Below, piece after piece: positions 23,078-34,735 of a stretch of 46,848 bases of DNA; the first letter of the stretch is position 1; every line of letters starts with the position of its first letter. The stretch comes from Hymenochaete sp. R1 (taxonomy: Eukaryota > Basidiomycota > Agaricomycetes > Hymenochaetales > Hymenochaetaceae). The DNA lies in assembly GCA_019400425.1 (NCBI GenBank), contig JAFREE010000183.1, positions 1-46,848 of the forward strand. Reading direction: 5' to 3'. A program made the position numbers and the translations under genes. The notes beneath the pieces are model-generated. The model saw only the letters and a list, made by a program, of their open reading frames with translations, was not told the DNA's origin and made no database searches.

Positions 23078-23341
23078 AGGTTTGTATATCATCTTCGAGG
23101 TGCACTGTGCGCTTCTTTCTTTTCGTCTCTTGATGACGCTTTGGCGTACTGTATAATAAAATAATGTATTATTTCTTTGGCGATTAGGTGTCATCGAACG
23201 GCATTGCGCTTTGATATTCTCCGTTGGGAGCGAGTTGTCAAAAACCATATTAGTTCCTTCCTCCCATTAGATCGAAGTCCTATTAGTATCCCTCCAAGTC
23301 AACCAAAAAGGTCTACTTCGTGCACGAGTCGTAGAACCCAA

Positions 23342-24725
23342 TCACCTCACCACCCCCTCCGTCCCGCCTTTGTCCTTTCCTCTCTTCTCCATCCTCTCCA
23401 GAAGCACCCCCGCACAAGCCCTCAAGCTCTCGCCCTCTCCCTCACCCGCAAGCCCACCCCCAGCCCACCTCACTCTCCCCCTCTCATCCACCAAATACAC
23501 GAACCCCACATGTCTATTATTCATCCCTAGCGGTTCCCTTAAGTACTCCATATTCTGGCGGGACAGGAGATAGTAAGGGTGTTGCGACGCGGGGATTTTA
23601 CGACGCAGGGAGGAAAGGTAGAGGGAGACGAGGAAGTGCTTCGCGGGGTTTTCTTGGAGGTTTATAAGGAGGTGTCGGTAGTGCGGGTTTGGGGGTGTGT
23701 TTGGTGAGGAGGGGGTGAGATAGATGGAATTGGTGAGGTGAACGAAGGAATCGACGTGTTCCTGTGTGCGTAAAAGGCGTCGGCAAAGTAACGAATTAAA
23801 TTTAAACGGGGGTTTAAATGAAATGTGTTAAATTTTGACGGTGGAAAGGGACTTTACCTCTGAAATGGCGGTCGAGAGCATACCGATGACAGTGATTTTG
23901 CCTCGCATGAGGTCCGTAGTGTGGACCGTCGACTTGTCGGCCAGCGACGTACCCTCAATGTCCGGGAAGTACAGAGCATGCTAGAGCGCGCATTATGTTC
24001 ATACGTTCATATTCGCAATCATGCACACGCATGTGTTGGGTCAGGTCAAGTATGAAACCGTGTTCGAGGAGAGAAAAGAATTCCGTAAGAATTAAGTTCC
24101 ATAGCAGAATGGAATTAGAAGAAAAATGGGGACATACATCTTCTCGTATCAACGTCTTCGGTGCAATCCACGTCTTTCCACCATGTTTCCTCGTCCGACT
24201 CAAATCACTAAAATACCCCTTCGTCGCCTCTTGCACACTAATTCCGCAAAGGGCGTCATCAGCATACACGTTTCCAGCTCCCCATGACCTTGCTTAGCCT
24301 TAAGCACATAAAGCCACTACTCACATATGTTTTCTCCGCGCAAGGCGTACGTCTTGATCCATCAATTCCATCGTTACATCCTTCCAGGACTTGCGGAGCG
24401 TCGAAGGAGGCTCTGGAACGCCTAGAGGGCGCGGGAGGTACGGTAAGGTGTCGTCGTCAGCTTGCTTTGCTCTCGCGTCGACTTTTATCTCATCTTTGGC
24501 GGAAATACTCTCGTCATGCGAGCTTTCGGCACCGAGTTCTTTGGAACGAGATGAGGAGGCGTTTGAAAGTGTGGATGCAGAGGCAGCGGCTGAGGATTTG
24601 AAGCGTCCGCCCGTAGATGGTCCAACCAATGTACCCTGTCGTTTCAGTTTTGCATTTACGATGGGAAAGTTACTTGGAAATGAAAGGGTCTGAGCCCTAC
24701 TAAGCCGAAGGGCTCTTGAGAACAT
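23342..24725 (-). CDS. atp10: Mitochondrial F-ATPase assembly factor ATP10
   Basis: Four exons (24725-24325, 24237-24138, 23980-23858, 23761-23342) join in frame to 347 residues. The N-terminus (MFSRALRLSRAQ...) is basic and Ser-rich, like a mitochondrial presequence. The body matches ATP10: ATKGYFSDLSRTRKHGGKTW, ALYFPDIEGTSLADKS, GKITVIGMLSTAISE, and near the end REPLGMNNRHVGFVYLVDE and RVRWAGGG. ATP10 is an inner-membrane chaperone for Atp6 incorporation into the F0 sector. The start is the ATG at 24725, with only 200 bases to the divergent histone H2A start. Confidence 0.92.
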
Positions 24726-24805
24726 GAAGCAGAAATACGGCGAGCATGCCGAGAGATGGCAGAAAAGTCGCGCGTCGATGTCATGATCACGTGCATTTTT
24801 CTGCC

Positions 24806-24813
24806 TATAAAAG
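24806..24813 (+). promoter_or_regulatory. TATA box of histone H2A
   Basis: TATAAAAG lies 113 bases before the H2A ATG at 24926, in the 200-base divergent promoter shared with ATP10. Position and motif fit a core promoter element. Confidence 0.6.
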
Positions 24814-24925
24814 ACGAGCGCGTCTTTCGTGGCTCGGGTACACGTTACGCGTTTTTCTCTTGTTCTCCACCACGACCACCGTCTCCTCTTTTCTTGTTTG
24901 AGAAAGAAAGCCTGCTAATAAAATC

Positions 24926-25713
<788 letters not shown>

Positions 25714-26152
25714 GGGCTTTACATAGCCGTTTATCGCTCAAGTTCTCGCTTTACTGGTTGGAGATTTTATGTTTGGAAAGTTATGAAAAAGTTGTATTAT
25801 AGGCGTAAGCATTTAGAAAAACACAATATACAATTATGCAGTAAAAGACACACGGCGTTGAAGTTAAGTGAAGAGGCAGCATACCATTGACATTGATGTA
25901 CGGGGTTCGGGCCGAGAAGCCGAGAGGATCAGAGTCTTTTCGTCTCTTCGGCGAAACAGAAAAATTGCAGGGCCAAGCCTAGAACTCCGTGAGCTGAGAC
26001 TGGTGTCGACCACGCTGTGAGCATGCAGCCTGCAGGCTACAGCTCTCACCCGCTGACATCGACCCTCCCATCATCACAACCCGCGAGAAGGCAGGAAACA
26101 GGGATCAACTCATAGCGGCGACGGCTAATAACGCTGAGAGAGGTCGACGAGT
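25714..26152. other. Intergenic, H2A 3' side and bHLH upstream
   Basis: About 440 bases. Nothing coding is supported. Likely H2A 3' untranslated region followed by the promoter and leader of the bHLH gene. Confidence 0.4.
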
Positions 26153-28861
26153 ATGGAAGGCGGGGCTAGTACTCCGACTGAATTGGACTTGCAATTCGTC
26201 GATTTAGCACATCTGGCCTTATCTTCTTCTTTCAACGACAACCACCACCACCACCACCATCATCATCCTCAGCACGGCCATCCGCTCGTTCAGCATCCGC
26301 GCATGGACCTTAGCGATCTCTCCCTTTTTGGCGTAAAGCCTAGTGCAGGCGAATCGGAGAACGGCGCTAACAACAACAATGCTGGCTCCTCCGCGGTGAC
26401 GGGCTCGACTTCATCCTCATCACATCACCACTCTCATTCACATTCACACCCTCATCAAAGTCAAAGTCAACCTCATGGACAACCGAATATGAACCTCGAC
26501 GTGCTACAAAATCAGCTTTCGATACCCATGTCGCAACTTCTCTCTATGCAAATGTCCATGCAGCAGTTCCCTGGCGCTGGTGGGAGCGGGGTTGCTGGTG
26601 GACAGTCGGCGCTTGATACAAACGAAGCGGCACTGCAGCAACTACAGAATGTGCAGCAGATGCAAAATCTGAGCATGAATGGGACTACGAATATAAGCTT
26701 CGGAGGGGCCGGACAGGGACAGGGGCAAGGACCAGGACAGGCATCACAAAATATTTCGAGCTTGCTTGAACAGCAACTGAGAGTGAACCAGCTGCAACAA
26801 TTACAGCAGCTTCAGATGCAAATATTCCAACAACAGGTAGTCTCCATCTGTTTCTAAATATGAGATTCCTCGGTTAGACTGACGTATTGAGTAGATCGAA
26901 CTGTTGAGTTCTCAGAGCGGACAATCGAGCGTGTCAAACAGCATGGACACTTCTCCTCTTAATACGCCAAGCCATTATCATGGCCTGCCCACCCCTGGTA
27001 TGTTCATTGTCGAATCAATACAGGCTTTATCTGATCCGACCTCATATCCTTAACAGCCAATTCGACTGAAATCCGACCTCAGCCACCTCCGACGTTCGTA
27101 TCACCTGGTGTCTTACAGTCCCAGACACCAGGCCCCGGCTTCCCTCATCACTTTAATCTCGGTCCTAACAACAGTGGTGGAACACACGACAGCCTTTCAT
27201 TTCCACATGGATCCAGTTCGGCCCCTGCTCACCTCGCGTTCACGCAGCCCAACTCATTGGGTGACGTCGACTTTGAGCTTTCACCATTGACGAGTCCTTG
27301 GTTGGGTGCCGTCGCTTATCAACAAACGGAGGCACAGCAGCAACAACATCAAAGCCATCAACAGCAGCAGCAGCAGCATCTTCAGCCTCATTCTGTACCA
27401 ACGACCTTGGACAATGGGAGGTCAACGCAGAAGACAAGCTCGAAGAGGGGTGCTTCGGACAGCGGCGACGATGGAACAGGGTCTGGGATGCGTTCGAGTG
27501 CGAAGGCACCCGCTCGAAAACGCCAGTCACCTGCAATCCGTGCCACGCAGACTACCATTGCTGACGGTTACTCGGGTTCCGTAAGTCGGAGGAATCTAAA
27601 CACGAGTGCTCGCGGGTCAATGAGCGTGAGTTCGACGCCTTCGTTACGCGCGAATGGTGGAAACAGTCGTGCAAGAAAGAACAGTACAGCTGGTACGCTA
27701 GGAGGAGTAGCTGACTCGCCATCCCCAGTTGATTTGTCGATGCCACCTCCGGCGCCGCCAAAAAGCTCGAGTGCTTCATCTGTGCCTCAGACAGCGTCAT
27801 CTACGTCAACGGCAACAAACTCGTCGGCTCATGGCTCGATCTCGAGTCCTGCGTTATCGCCTGTGACACCAGCAAGTTACCTCAACCTTGGGAGACTAGG
27901 TTTAGGAAGTGGACTTTCTCCTCCACTGGGGGCTGTATCGGAGCATAGTCATCCTCTGAATGCGCAGAGTGAAAAATCGAATGGAGGCTTGTCATCATCG
28001 ACGCCGAAAGCAAAAAGCAAGAACGCAGCAGCATCATCCTCCAGGAACCCCCGACGCGCATCCACCTCTACTTCTCCGTCAGTCCATACCCTCACCTCCG
28101 AGTTCACCCCACAGCAACATACCAACCAAAGCCCAACCCTCAAACCCCTCCTCCCGGACGGAGTCCCGCCTTCTACCGCCGCCTCCCTCGCCTCTTCCCC
28201 CAACTACACCCACCACCTCGCCGGCACCTCAACTGCCCTCCACATCGCCCCCTCCACGCCTCTCCCAGCGCCCCTCCCTGCCATGCGCAAAACCTCACAC
28301 AAGGCCGCTGAACAAAAACGCAGGGACAGCCTCAAAACATCCTTTGACTCGCTCCGTAATTTGCTCCCGCCGCTCACGCTGCCGAACGATGAGAATTATA
28401 CGGGCGAGGCGCCGTTGCCGGGAAGTTTGCCTCCGAGGGGTCCACCAAGGGGAGGAGGGGAGGGAGGGGCGAATCGGGCAGTGAGTAAATTACAGCTTTT
28501 GAGGGCGGGGAATGAGTTTATTGGGGTGTTGAAGGGGAGGGTGGAGAGGAGGGATAGGTATATTGAAGAGATGAAGGGGGAGGTGAAGGCGTTGAGGAGG
28601 AAGGTGGAGGTGTTAGAAAGGAGGGGAGCAGGTGGTGGCGCCGGCGGTACTATTGCTACTGAAGAAGATAAAGACGACGACGGAAGTGGGGAAGGAGATG
28701 GCAAGGAAGAGGATAATGATGATGATGCGGTGTTAGCGAAGGCGATCGAGAAGGTTGACTTGGACTTGGATCTGGACGTGGACGAGAAGGAAGCGGCGCT
28801 GCTGGGTCTCAAGCGCGGATGTATCCTGGAAGGGGACGAGGGTGACGAAGAGGAATATTAA
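26153..28861 (+). CDS. bHLH transcription factor with coiled coil
   Basis: Three exons (26153-26836, 26895-26997, 27057-28861) join in frame to 863 residues. The N-terminal three quarters are low complexity: a His tract near residue 30, a Ser/His/Gln region, poly-Gln near residue 350 and long Ser/Thr/Pro stretches. A basic helix-loop-helix domain begins at about residue 677 with HKAAEQKRRDSLKTSFDSLR (basic region and helix 1). An unusually long Gly/Pro loop of about 40 residues follows, then helix 2 VSKLQLLRAGNEFIGVLKGR and a coiled coil (RYIEEMKGEVKALRRKVEVL). The His at the start and Glu/Arg in the basic region fit E-box binding. The C-terminus is acidic (KDDDGSGEGDGKEEDNDDDA). Probably a dimeric nuclear regulator; targets unknown. 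Confidence 0.88.
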
Positions 28862-29817
28862 AACGGGTGTAAAAACACGGTGTGTTGCTTCTGGGTTTAC
28901 TTAGTACCGTTGATCTTCTTCGAGTGTGCTTCTGATTCTGTTGTTGACTTTTGATATTCAGTTGTATTTGGGCTCTTTTTTGTGGTCGGGGTTTTTTTTG
29001 TAATTTTACTTATTTCCAACTTGTTGTAGATTTTGTAGAGACCAAAAGACGATGGTTATATTTTATTAACCCTCCTTTTGTTACTTGTCATCTTTTTATA
29101 CAGTTTTCAACCTTTCACGGATTACTCGTATTCGATGGACTCAAGAGTCCAGACTGGTGAAGTTTCAATACTCTGAAAATTTTCCGTTTGATTCGCTGAT
29201 TTTGCCAAGACTGTGATAAAGTGCGTCGTCGGTTTTTTATCCCGTCGTATAGTAGAACTCGTTCACTGACATGCATTGTTTTTAGATTATGGTTCAATAA
29301 TGTTTAAACAGTACTATACTCCATGATCTTGAGGCATGGAAATGTGGCGGTTGCAGAGGGAGTCGAAGCTAGTCGATAAGGGCATTATAACGATGGCACC
29401 CATATTGGAATTAGCTCAACGTATACTCAAGTCATTGCGTAATAATGGATGGTGCACTGTGTTGGTCCATTCTTCGTCGAAACCAGGTGCTTTACGAAAG
29501 AGCTGCCAGCAATATCACTCAGCTTGGTTCGCTTCACTCTTCTTTCGACAGTCGTGTCCTCAAAGGTGCGTATGCGTTTACACGGTTGTTTGGTCCTCGG
29601 GACAATATTCACGATTACTTGTTTATCTCAATCTCTTCCTATCTTCGGGCGTGGCAGTGCATCAATAGGGAGCGTACTGGTCGCAATGTTACTTGTTCCA
29701 AATCGGTACGTATGAAAACATTTCGGCGTAATATCATTTGGCTCAGAACATTAACAACATATCATTCTAGCCCTACTGAGGGAGAACCGGAAGCAAGCTC
29801 ACTTGGAGTACGCTGCG
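28862..29817. other. Intergenic with unrecognised short frames
   Basis: T-rich sequence to about 29110, then a patch at 29336-29828 with overlapping plus-strand frames of 88-127 codons. None has a domain I recognise. It lies directly 3' of family copy C and may be relic coding sequence. Confidence 0.35.
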
Positions 29818-30906
29818 TCATGTCATGATGAAAATTGGCTTTATTGCTTCGACACCTGACGATTCGAGTTTGAGTTGGGATGGGAAATCTTCAGCTCTAG
29901 CTTCCTTGACAACTCGCATCAGTGTTTGGGTGACCTTTGGAGTCACCATACGCAAGTCACAATACCCACTGCTGATTTCGCGAGTTCGTTCTATCAACGA
30001 GAGGTCATAGGATTCAAGAGCCTCCTGGGAAATCAAAGGCACCTTGATGTGAGAACGAAGTTTGGGAAAGATCGCTTTCAGTTGGGTCTCGTCGTTTTCA
30101 AGCAAAATAGGCAAGAGTCTGAGTGCATCTCCGGGGGTGTGAGAAACGTGAGCCCACACATGCAGCTCCTCTGTCGCCCAGTCCAGCAAAGTGTTCCGAG
30201 CGAGCTCGTGCTGATCCATAAACGCCTGGTAGTTTGCTTGTGTCTTACTGACGCTTTTATCGCCTTTTTTGTCCAGCATATACGAGAGGCAAACAAAGTA
30301 GACGATGACATGTTGGAAGTCAGTACTATGTTGCGCCCTTTTGATATGTTGGAGAGTGTCAACGATGCGAGAGTGCTCGGCTTCCATCCCAGTGTCTCCC
30401 TCGATAAGCTCAAGACGACGCTCTAGAATCGCGCGGCCATGTTGACATGCATTGAGCATAGGTTGAACGTTCCTCTTTAAATTCGCAACGACGTTTTTGG
30501 CATTTATGTCTTTCGTGGCATAAGAAGCCTGGATGGCGCTAACGAATTCACGGTCAAGGTCTGCGTCCGCAGTCTTTGGGTACAGAATTTCCTTCGGAGC
30601 CAGTCTCTTTTCGATGACTGCCTTGAAAAGTATAAGGCGACGCACGACCCTCTCTTGCAGCTTGGGAAACGCTTCCTTCAAGAGCTGTTCAGTGCTCTCT
30701 TCAAATGGTGATTCAGAGGAGATGCGGATTTTGTCACGAACAACAGGTGCGAAGTCCAGTGTGGCATACTCGATGGGCGTGTCGACGGTGGCGTCGCCAT
30801 CCAGCTTTGCCTTCTTGGAACTGGAACCAGGTCTAACACTAGCATCGACGTTGGAGCTCCCAGTCCCAGTAGTGCTGTCTGCTGGTTTACGCCTTTTGCC
30901 AGTCAT
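29818..30906 (-). CDS. Unknown family protein, copy C (362 aa)
   Basis: Single exon of 362 residues from the ATG at 30906 (MTGKRRKPADSTTG). Same architecture as copy A: N-terminal basic patches (KRRK, then SSKKAKLDGD), LDFAPVVRDKIRI, RRLILFKAVIEKR, PKEILYPKTADADLD, VYFVCLSYMLDK, ARNTLLDWATEELHVWA, ALRLLPILLE, ISSGYCDLRMVTPKVTQTLM and DFPSQLKLESSGVEA. Identity to A/B is moderate and spread along the whole length. The segment upstream resembles those of A and B. No introns. Unknown function; probably nuclear from the basic patches. Confidence 0.83.
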   Translation of the reverse strand: MTGKRRKPADSTTGTGSSNVDASVRPGSSSKKAKLDGDATVDTPIEYATLDFAPVVRDKIRISSESPFEESTEQLLKEAFPKLQERVVRRLILFKAVIEKRLAPKEILYPKTADADLDREFVSAIQASYATKDINAKNVVANLKRNVQPMLNACQHGRAILERRLELIEGDTGMEAEHSRIVDTLQHIKRAQHSTDFQHVIVYFVCLSYMLDKKGDKSVSKTQANYQAFMDQHELARNTLLDWATEELHVWAHVSHTPGDALRLLPILLENDETQLKAIFPKLRSHIKVPLISQEALESYDLSLIERTREISSGYCDLRMVTPKVTQTLMRVVKEARAEDFPSQLKLESSGVEAIKPIFIMT

Positions 30907-31420
30907 GCCGTGCGCGCGTGTTAGGTTTCTTGAAGGGAAAGTAACGAGAGTTGACTGACGCTATGCACTGGATTTTGGTGAGTGAATGGGGGAAGGAAAG
31001 GTCAGCGGGTCAGAAAAGGGGGTCCACGTTAAGTATCACTTACCTGTGGCGCACTCATGCTAATACTAGTTGAGCATCTAGTACTGCAATGTGGGTGCAA
31101 ATTTCGATTATCGTGTACGTTAAAATGACGTGTACAGGAGAGGGTGATGTTCGGGAGGAGGTAGGTTTAATTCCTTCGACTCGGATGGCGTTGCTGGGGC
31201 TGATTAGAAAAGAAGCACTGCTCTTTTCAGGTCTTCAAGTTTTTTATGCATGTGTGGTAGATACTTTAAGTAAAATTCGGACGTGGTGCTCCTTGTCCGT
31301 GACAAGGTTTACAAACGTGAACAGGTACATGTTGTAACCATATTTATAATCACAGTCCGATTGCGATTTATGATTCGTCAGAATCGTACGCTCCGTGAAC
31401 ACGTTACTTTATCAGGGTAT
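30907..31420. other. Upstream of copy C and spacer
   Basis: The first 170 bases (30907-31080) resemble the upstream segment of copy B (minus strand: a TCACTCACCAAAA block, then CTAATACTAG where B has CTAATGGAGAAACTAG in plus orientation). The rest shows nothing recognisable. Confidence 0.45.
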
Positions 31421-32745
31421 CAACAGCCGGCTTATTGACTGGGGTCATGCGCGTTTGGCGTAAATTAACAATCGCACACGATTCTACGACATTAAACCGA
31501 GGGAGGAGCAGATTACTCTATAGCACGATACACGAAATCGTACCTCGTTTCTTCGGAGCCGGACGATACAAGCTCGAGATGGATCGGGAAGTCCTCGGCA
31601 TTGGAGCTCTTTACAACGCGTACCAAGGTTTTGACGACCTTAGGAGTTACTTCGCACAAGTCTTTGTACCCTTCACTGATCTTGCAAATTCGCTTGATGG
31701 ACGCGGTGGAGTCACGTAGACCGACAAGTTTGTTCTTCAGTTCATCCTCTCTACCTTCCAGCAAAGCGGGCAAGAGTTCGAGCGCGTCACCAGGATACTT
31801 GGATACTGCAGCCAAGTTACGCAGTGTCGAGGTTGCCCAGCTTAGCAGATTGTTTCTCGCTGAGACGTGAAAGGCGGTATAATTTCGGTACTTAAAGGAT
31901 GTAGTCGTCTTGCTCTTGTCGGCTTCTCCCTCCAAAGTATACGCAGTACAAATCAGATGGACGGTTGCCTTCTGTAAGTCGATCTGATATTCAGCATCCT
32001 TGAAAAGATCAAGAGTGTCGTTGATGCGAGAGTGCTCATCGTTTGACTCGCTTCCCACAGGATTGTCCTTGATGAACTGAAGACGTCCCTCCAAAACTTC
32101 ACGACCAAGTCGGACGTTTGTCTGCATGTCCCGGACGATATGACCTAGGCTCGTACCGATGCTGTTGGTGTTGACGCTTTTTCTTTTATACGTATCGTTG
32201 AGAGTCTGGACGTACTCCTCATCCTGAGTATGATCTGCGAACTTTGGATACAAAATTTCCTGTGGATTTGTCTTCCTTTCCACGGCTTCCTTGTACAAGA
32301 TGAACCGACGCATGGCTTTCTCCAGCAGTTTGTCGATCGCTGTTCCCAAGTTAACCGCAGTAGCACTGGTGAAAGGTAGGGATTTGCCGATGGTGACGTG
32401 GCCAAGAGCGACGGATGTGAAGTTGAGCGTGACCTCGTCAAGCTTTATTTTCTTTAAATCGGGGGCGAGGCGATCGTCCGAGTCAGCGTCGACAGTGGAG
32501 CTCCCAGTTCCAGGAGCTGACCTTGCGGTGTCGTCGTTTTTACGCTTCAAGCTCGACATGTCGGGTTTGTGCGTGATGGTTGGAGGTGAAGAAAAGCGAC
32601 TCGACTGTCAATACGAGCTGGTTTTTGGTGAGTGAATGTGGGAAGGATTGGGCAAGTGGCGAGAGAGGGACCCAAGTTGAGTATCTTTCTTGCGGCAAAG
32701 TTAGGCTAATGGAGAAACTAGCAATGAATTATATGCAATTCAGGA
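31420..32745 (-). repeat. Segmental duplicate B (pairs with 9413-10720)
   Basis: Inverted relative to copy A. Contains the gene, its upstream segment to about 32740, and about 70 bases after the stop. DNA similarity is high through roughly codons 1-115 and from about codon 240 to the end, and much lower between. Confidence 0.75.
31513..32559 (-). CDS. Unknown family protein, copy B (348 aa)
   Basis: Single exon, exactly 348 residues like copy A, from the ATG at 32559 (MSSLKRKNDD). Residues about 1-115 and 240-348 differ from A by only a few substitutions. Between them the two proteins differ at roughly half of positions (for example YIEVLNSTYATKSVNRSS in A against YVQTLNDTYKRKSVNTNS in B), with small indels that cancel in length. 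Basic patches KRK and KKIKLDE are retained. The gene is intact, sits between copies C and D on the same strand, and is probably expressed from its conserved upstream segment. Function unknown. Confidence 0.85.
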   Translation of the reverse strand: MSSLKRKNDDTARSAPGTGSSTVDADSDDRLAPDLKKIKLDEVTLNFTSVALGHVTIGKSLPFTSATAVNLGTAIDKLLEKAMRRFILYKEAVERKTNPQEILYPKFADHTQDEEYVQTLNDTYKRKSVNTNSIGTSLGHIVRDMQTNVRLGREVLEGRLQFIKDNPVGSESNDEHSRINDTLDLFKDAEYQIDLQKATVHLICTAYTLEGEADKSKTTTSFKYRNYTAFHVSARNNLLSWATSTLRNLAAVSKYPGDALELLPALLEGREDELKNKLVGLRDSTASIKRICKISEGYKDLCEVTPKVVKTLVRVVKSSNAEDFPIHLELVSSGSEETRYDFVYRAIE

Positions 32746-33138
32746 GCGAGAAGGCAATCTGTATCCCATTGCAGCCGCCGGAGCTATGACTGGAGACATT
32801 CTTTTACTGGGCCGATTATCTGTTGGTTTGAGATAAGTTACTTCCTCTTGATAGACAATATATTTGTTGATGCTTATTTCGTTGATAAGTCGAATTTCAG
32901 TTATTCAGCTCGACTGTGGATCAACCCATGGATGCACCCTAGCTTTCATCTGGGCTGGCTGGTTCACATCCACGATGTTGTATCATCGTTCTAACTGATT
33001 TGCAGCGCGCTCTTTATAAGCTCACCTCAACTAATCAGATTTAGCCACTGTTGCACATTCTTTATTCAGATCAGATTCATTTAATAACATCATTTTCGAA
33101 TATCCCAAGCCAATCATCGACTGCGCGTAATTCTGCAA
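32746..33138. other. Spacer between copies B and D
   Basis: About 390 bases, AT-rich, with no supported gene. Presumed 3' flank of copy D and distal promoter of copy B. Confidence 0.4.
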
Positions 33139-34275
33139 CTACGCCGAAGAAGCACCAGTAGCGGCAGATAACTCTGGTGCACGGTACTCGAAGACATATT
33201 CCGTTTCTTTGGCACTGGACAATTGGATCGTGAAATGAATTGGGAAGTCCTTGGCACTTGAGCGCTTCACGACACGCGTCAAAACCTTTACGATCTTTGG
33301 AGTCACAACACTCAAGTCCCTGTAGCCTTCGCTGATTTTGCGAACCCGTTCTATAAATGCGGTGTCACGGGCGTCAGCATCCTTCTGCGAAATGGAAGGC
33401 GTTTGTGATCGAAGGGCGTTAAGTTGGCCTTTCAGTTTATCTTCGTCACCTTGGAGCAAGGCAGGTAAGAGTCCGAGTACATCACCGGGATACGCTGAGA
33501 AGATTGCCCAAATCCGTAGCTCCTCTGTCGCCCATTCTCGAAGGGTATTCCTAGCCTCCGCGTGAATATCGACATAAATATGGTAAGGTAAATCAGTCTT
33601 TGACTTGCTTTGGTCGGCTTCTTGCATCAGAATTGATGTATTGCAAATCAAGTTGACGAAGGCCTGCTGAAAGCAAATGTGGAATCTAGCTTCTTGCATG
33701 TGCTGGAGGACATCCATGATTCGAGAGCGTTCCTCCTTTGGACTATCGTCCTTGATTATTTCGAGGCGGTGATTTAGAACTCTGAAAGTCGATAGAAGAG
33801 CCTTCTGGGTTGGCTGAATCGCTTTGGTCAGATTTGTAGAGATGCTTTTGCGAATAATAGGCCTCTTGTCGTAAGTATCGAAGATGGCCTTCACGTACTC
33901 GGGATCCAGATCTTCGTCTTCGGACCTCGGGTGCAGGATCCACGTCTGGTCCGTTTTCAATTGCACGACTGTCTTGTACGAGATCAAACGACGGATGACT
34001 TTGTCTCGTGACGCAGCGAAAGCCCTTTTCAGCGTCTCTGAAATGCCGACCTCGAACGGTAATGTATGGGTAATGGTGATTATGCCGTGACCGCAAAATG
34101 AGAAGTCGAGCGTGACAAAATCGTCGAGTATGTGCGAGTCGTCATCTTGCTTTAATTTCTTTGAGTCGGAGGTAGGATGGTCCTGATGGTCCCCAACTTC
34201 GATGTTGGAGCTCCCAGTCACTCCACTCGAGTAGGTAGCATTGACGTCATCCTGTTTGCGCTTTCCACTGGACAT
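33139..34275 (-). CDS. Unknown family protein, copy D (378 aa)
   Basis: Single exon. The ATG at 34275 (MSSGKRKQDDV) aligns with the starts of A and B and gives 378 residues; the frame extends 31 codons upstream to a TTG. Basic patches KRK and SKKLKQDDD. Conserved blocks are LDFSFCGHGIITITHTLPFE, RRLISYKTVVQLK, EDLDPEYVKAIFDTYDK, VNLICNTSILMQEADQSKSK, ARNTLREWATEELRIWAIFS, VLGLLPALLQGDEDKLKGQL, ISEGYRDLSVVTPKIVKVLT and DFPIHFTIQLSSAKETEYVF. It is longer than A/B by an acidic N-terminal insertion and a short Ala/Ser tail (ELSAATGASSA). Unknown function. Confidence 0.84.
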   Translation of the reverse strand: MSSGKRKQDDVNATYSSGVTGSSNIEVGDHQDHPTSDSKKLKQDDDSHILDDFVTLDFSFCGHGIITITHTLPFEVGISETLKRAFAASRDKVIRRLISYKTVVQLKTDQTWILHPRSEDEDLDPEYVKAIFDTYDKRPIIRKSISTNLTKAIQPTQKALLSTFRVLNHRLEIIKDDSPKEERSRIMDVLQHMQEARFHICFQQAFVNLICNTSILMQEADQSKSKTDLPYHIYVDIHAEARNTLREWATEELRIWAIFSAYPGDVLGLLPALLQGDEDKLKGQLNALRSQTPSISQKDADARDTAFIERVRKISEGYRDLSVVTPKIVKVLTRVVKRSSAKDFPIHFTIQLSSAKETEYVFEYRAPELSAATGASSA

Positions 34276-34735
34276 GTTGGGTTGACAAGCGAAGCCGAGT
34301 TTTTGGGTCTCAACGGACAAAATGAAAGGTTTCTTGTTGGGAGGAGGGATGGGAAGGCCAGGTGGCAAGAGAGAGAGAGGGAATCCAAGCTATATTTCGT
34401 TCGTCTGCTAAAGCAAACTTGTGCTGATGGAGCAATATGACTGTTCTGGAGATAATTGTGAGTTATAATTTGATTGAAGCACGCTAGCACACTTACAGTA
34501 GTAGATGTAGTAGATGGGGTGCATGCAAACATGGCAAACCCGGAATCTTGTGATTTTTTGAACACTTTGCAAGGTTATGCGCTCCGGAGATCGTCAGCTC
34601 ACTCAGACAACAAATAAGAACAATGCATGACATTGGGCAAGATCTCTAAGTACTATATACAGTGCCTGATGGACAATGAAAGAGATTAACAACAGATATT
34701 GCACAAGCGAACAATTATGACGGATTGTTCGACTA
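34276..34735. other. Upstream of copy D and spacer
   Basis: The part next to copy D (to about 34425) includes GGCAAGAGAGAGAGAGGGAA followed by TCCAAGC, resembling the GGCGAGAGAGGGACCCAAG block upstream of copy B. The remainder shows nothing recognisable. Confidence 0.45.

Noticed and set aside
26240..26270. CAC/CAT trinucleotide tract as a simple repeat locus
   Set aside because: It encodes the His run in the bHLH protein; low complexity is common throughout that protein.
29336..29828. Plus-strand frames downstream of the bHLH gene as a real gene
   Set aside because: Three overlapping frames, no recognised motif and no clear splice chain; left as unassigned sequence.
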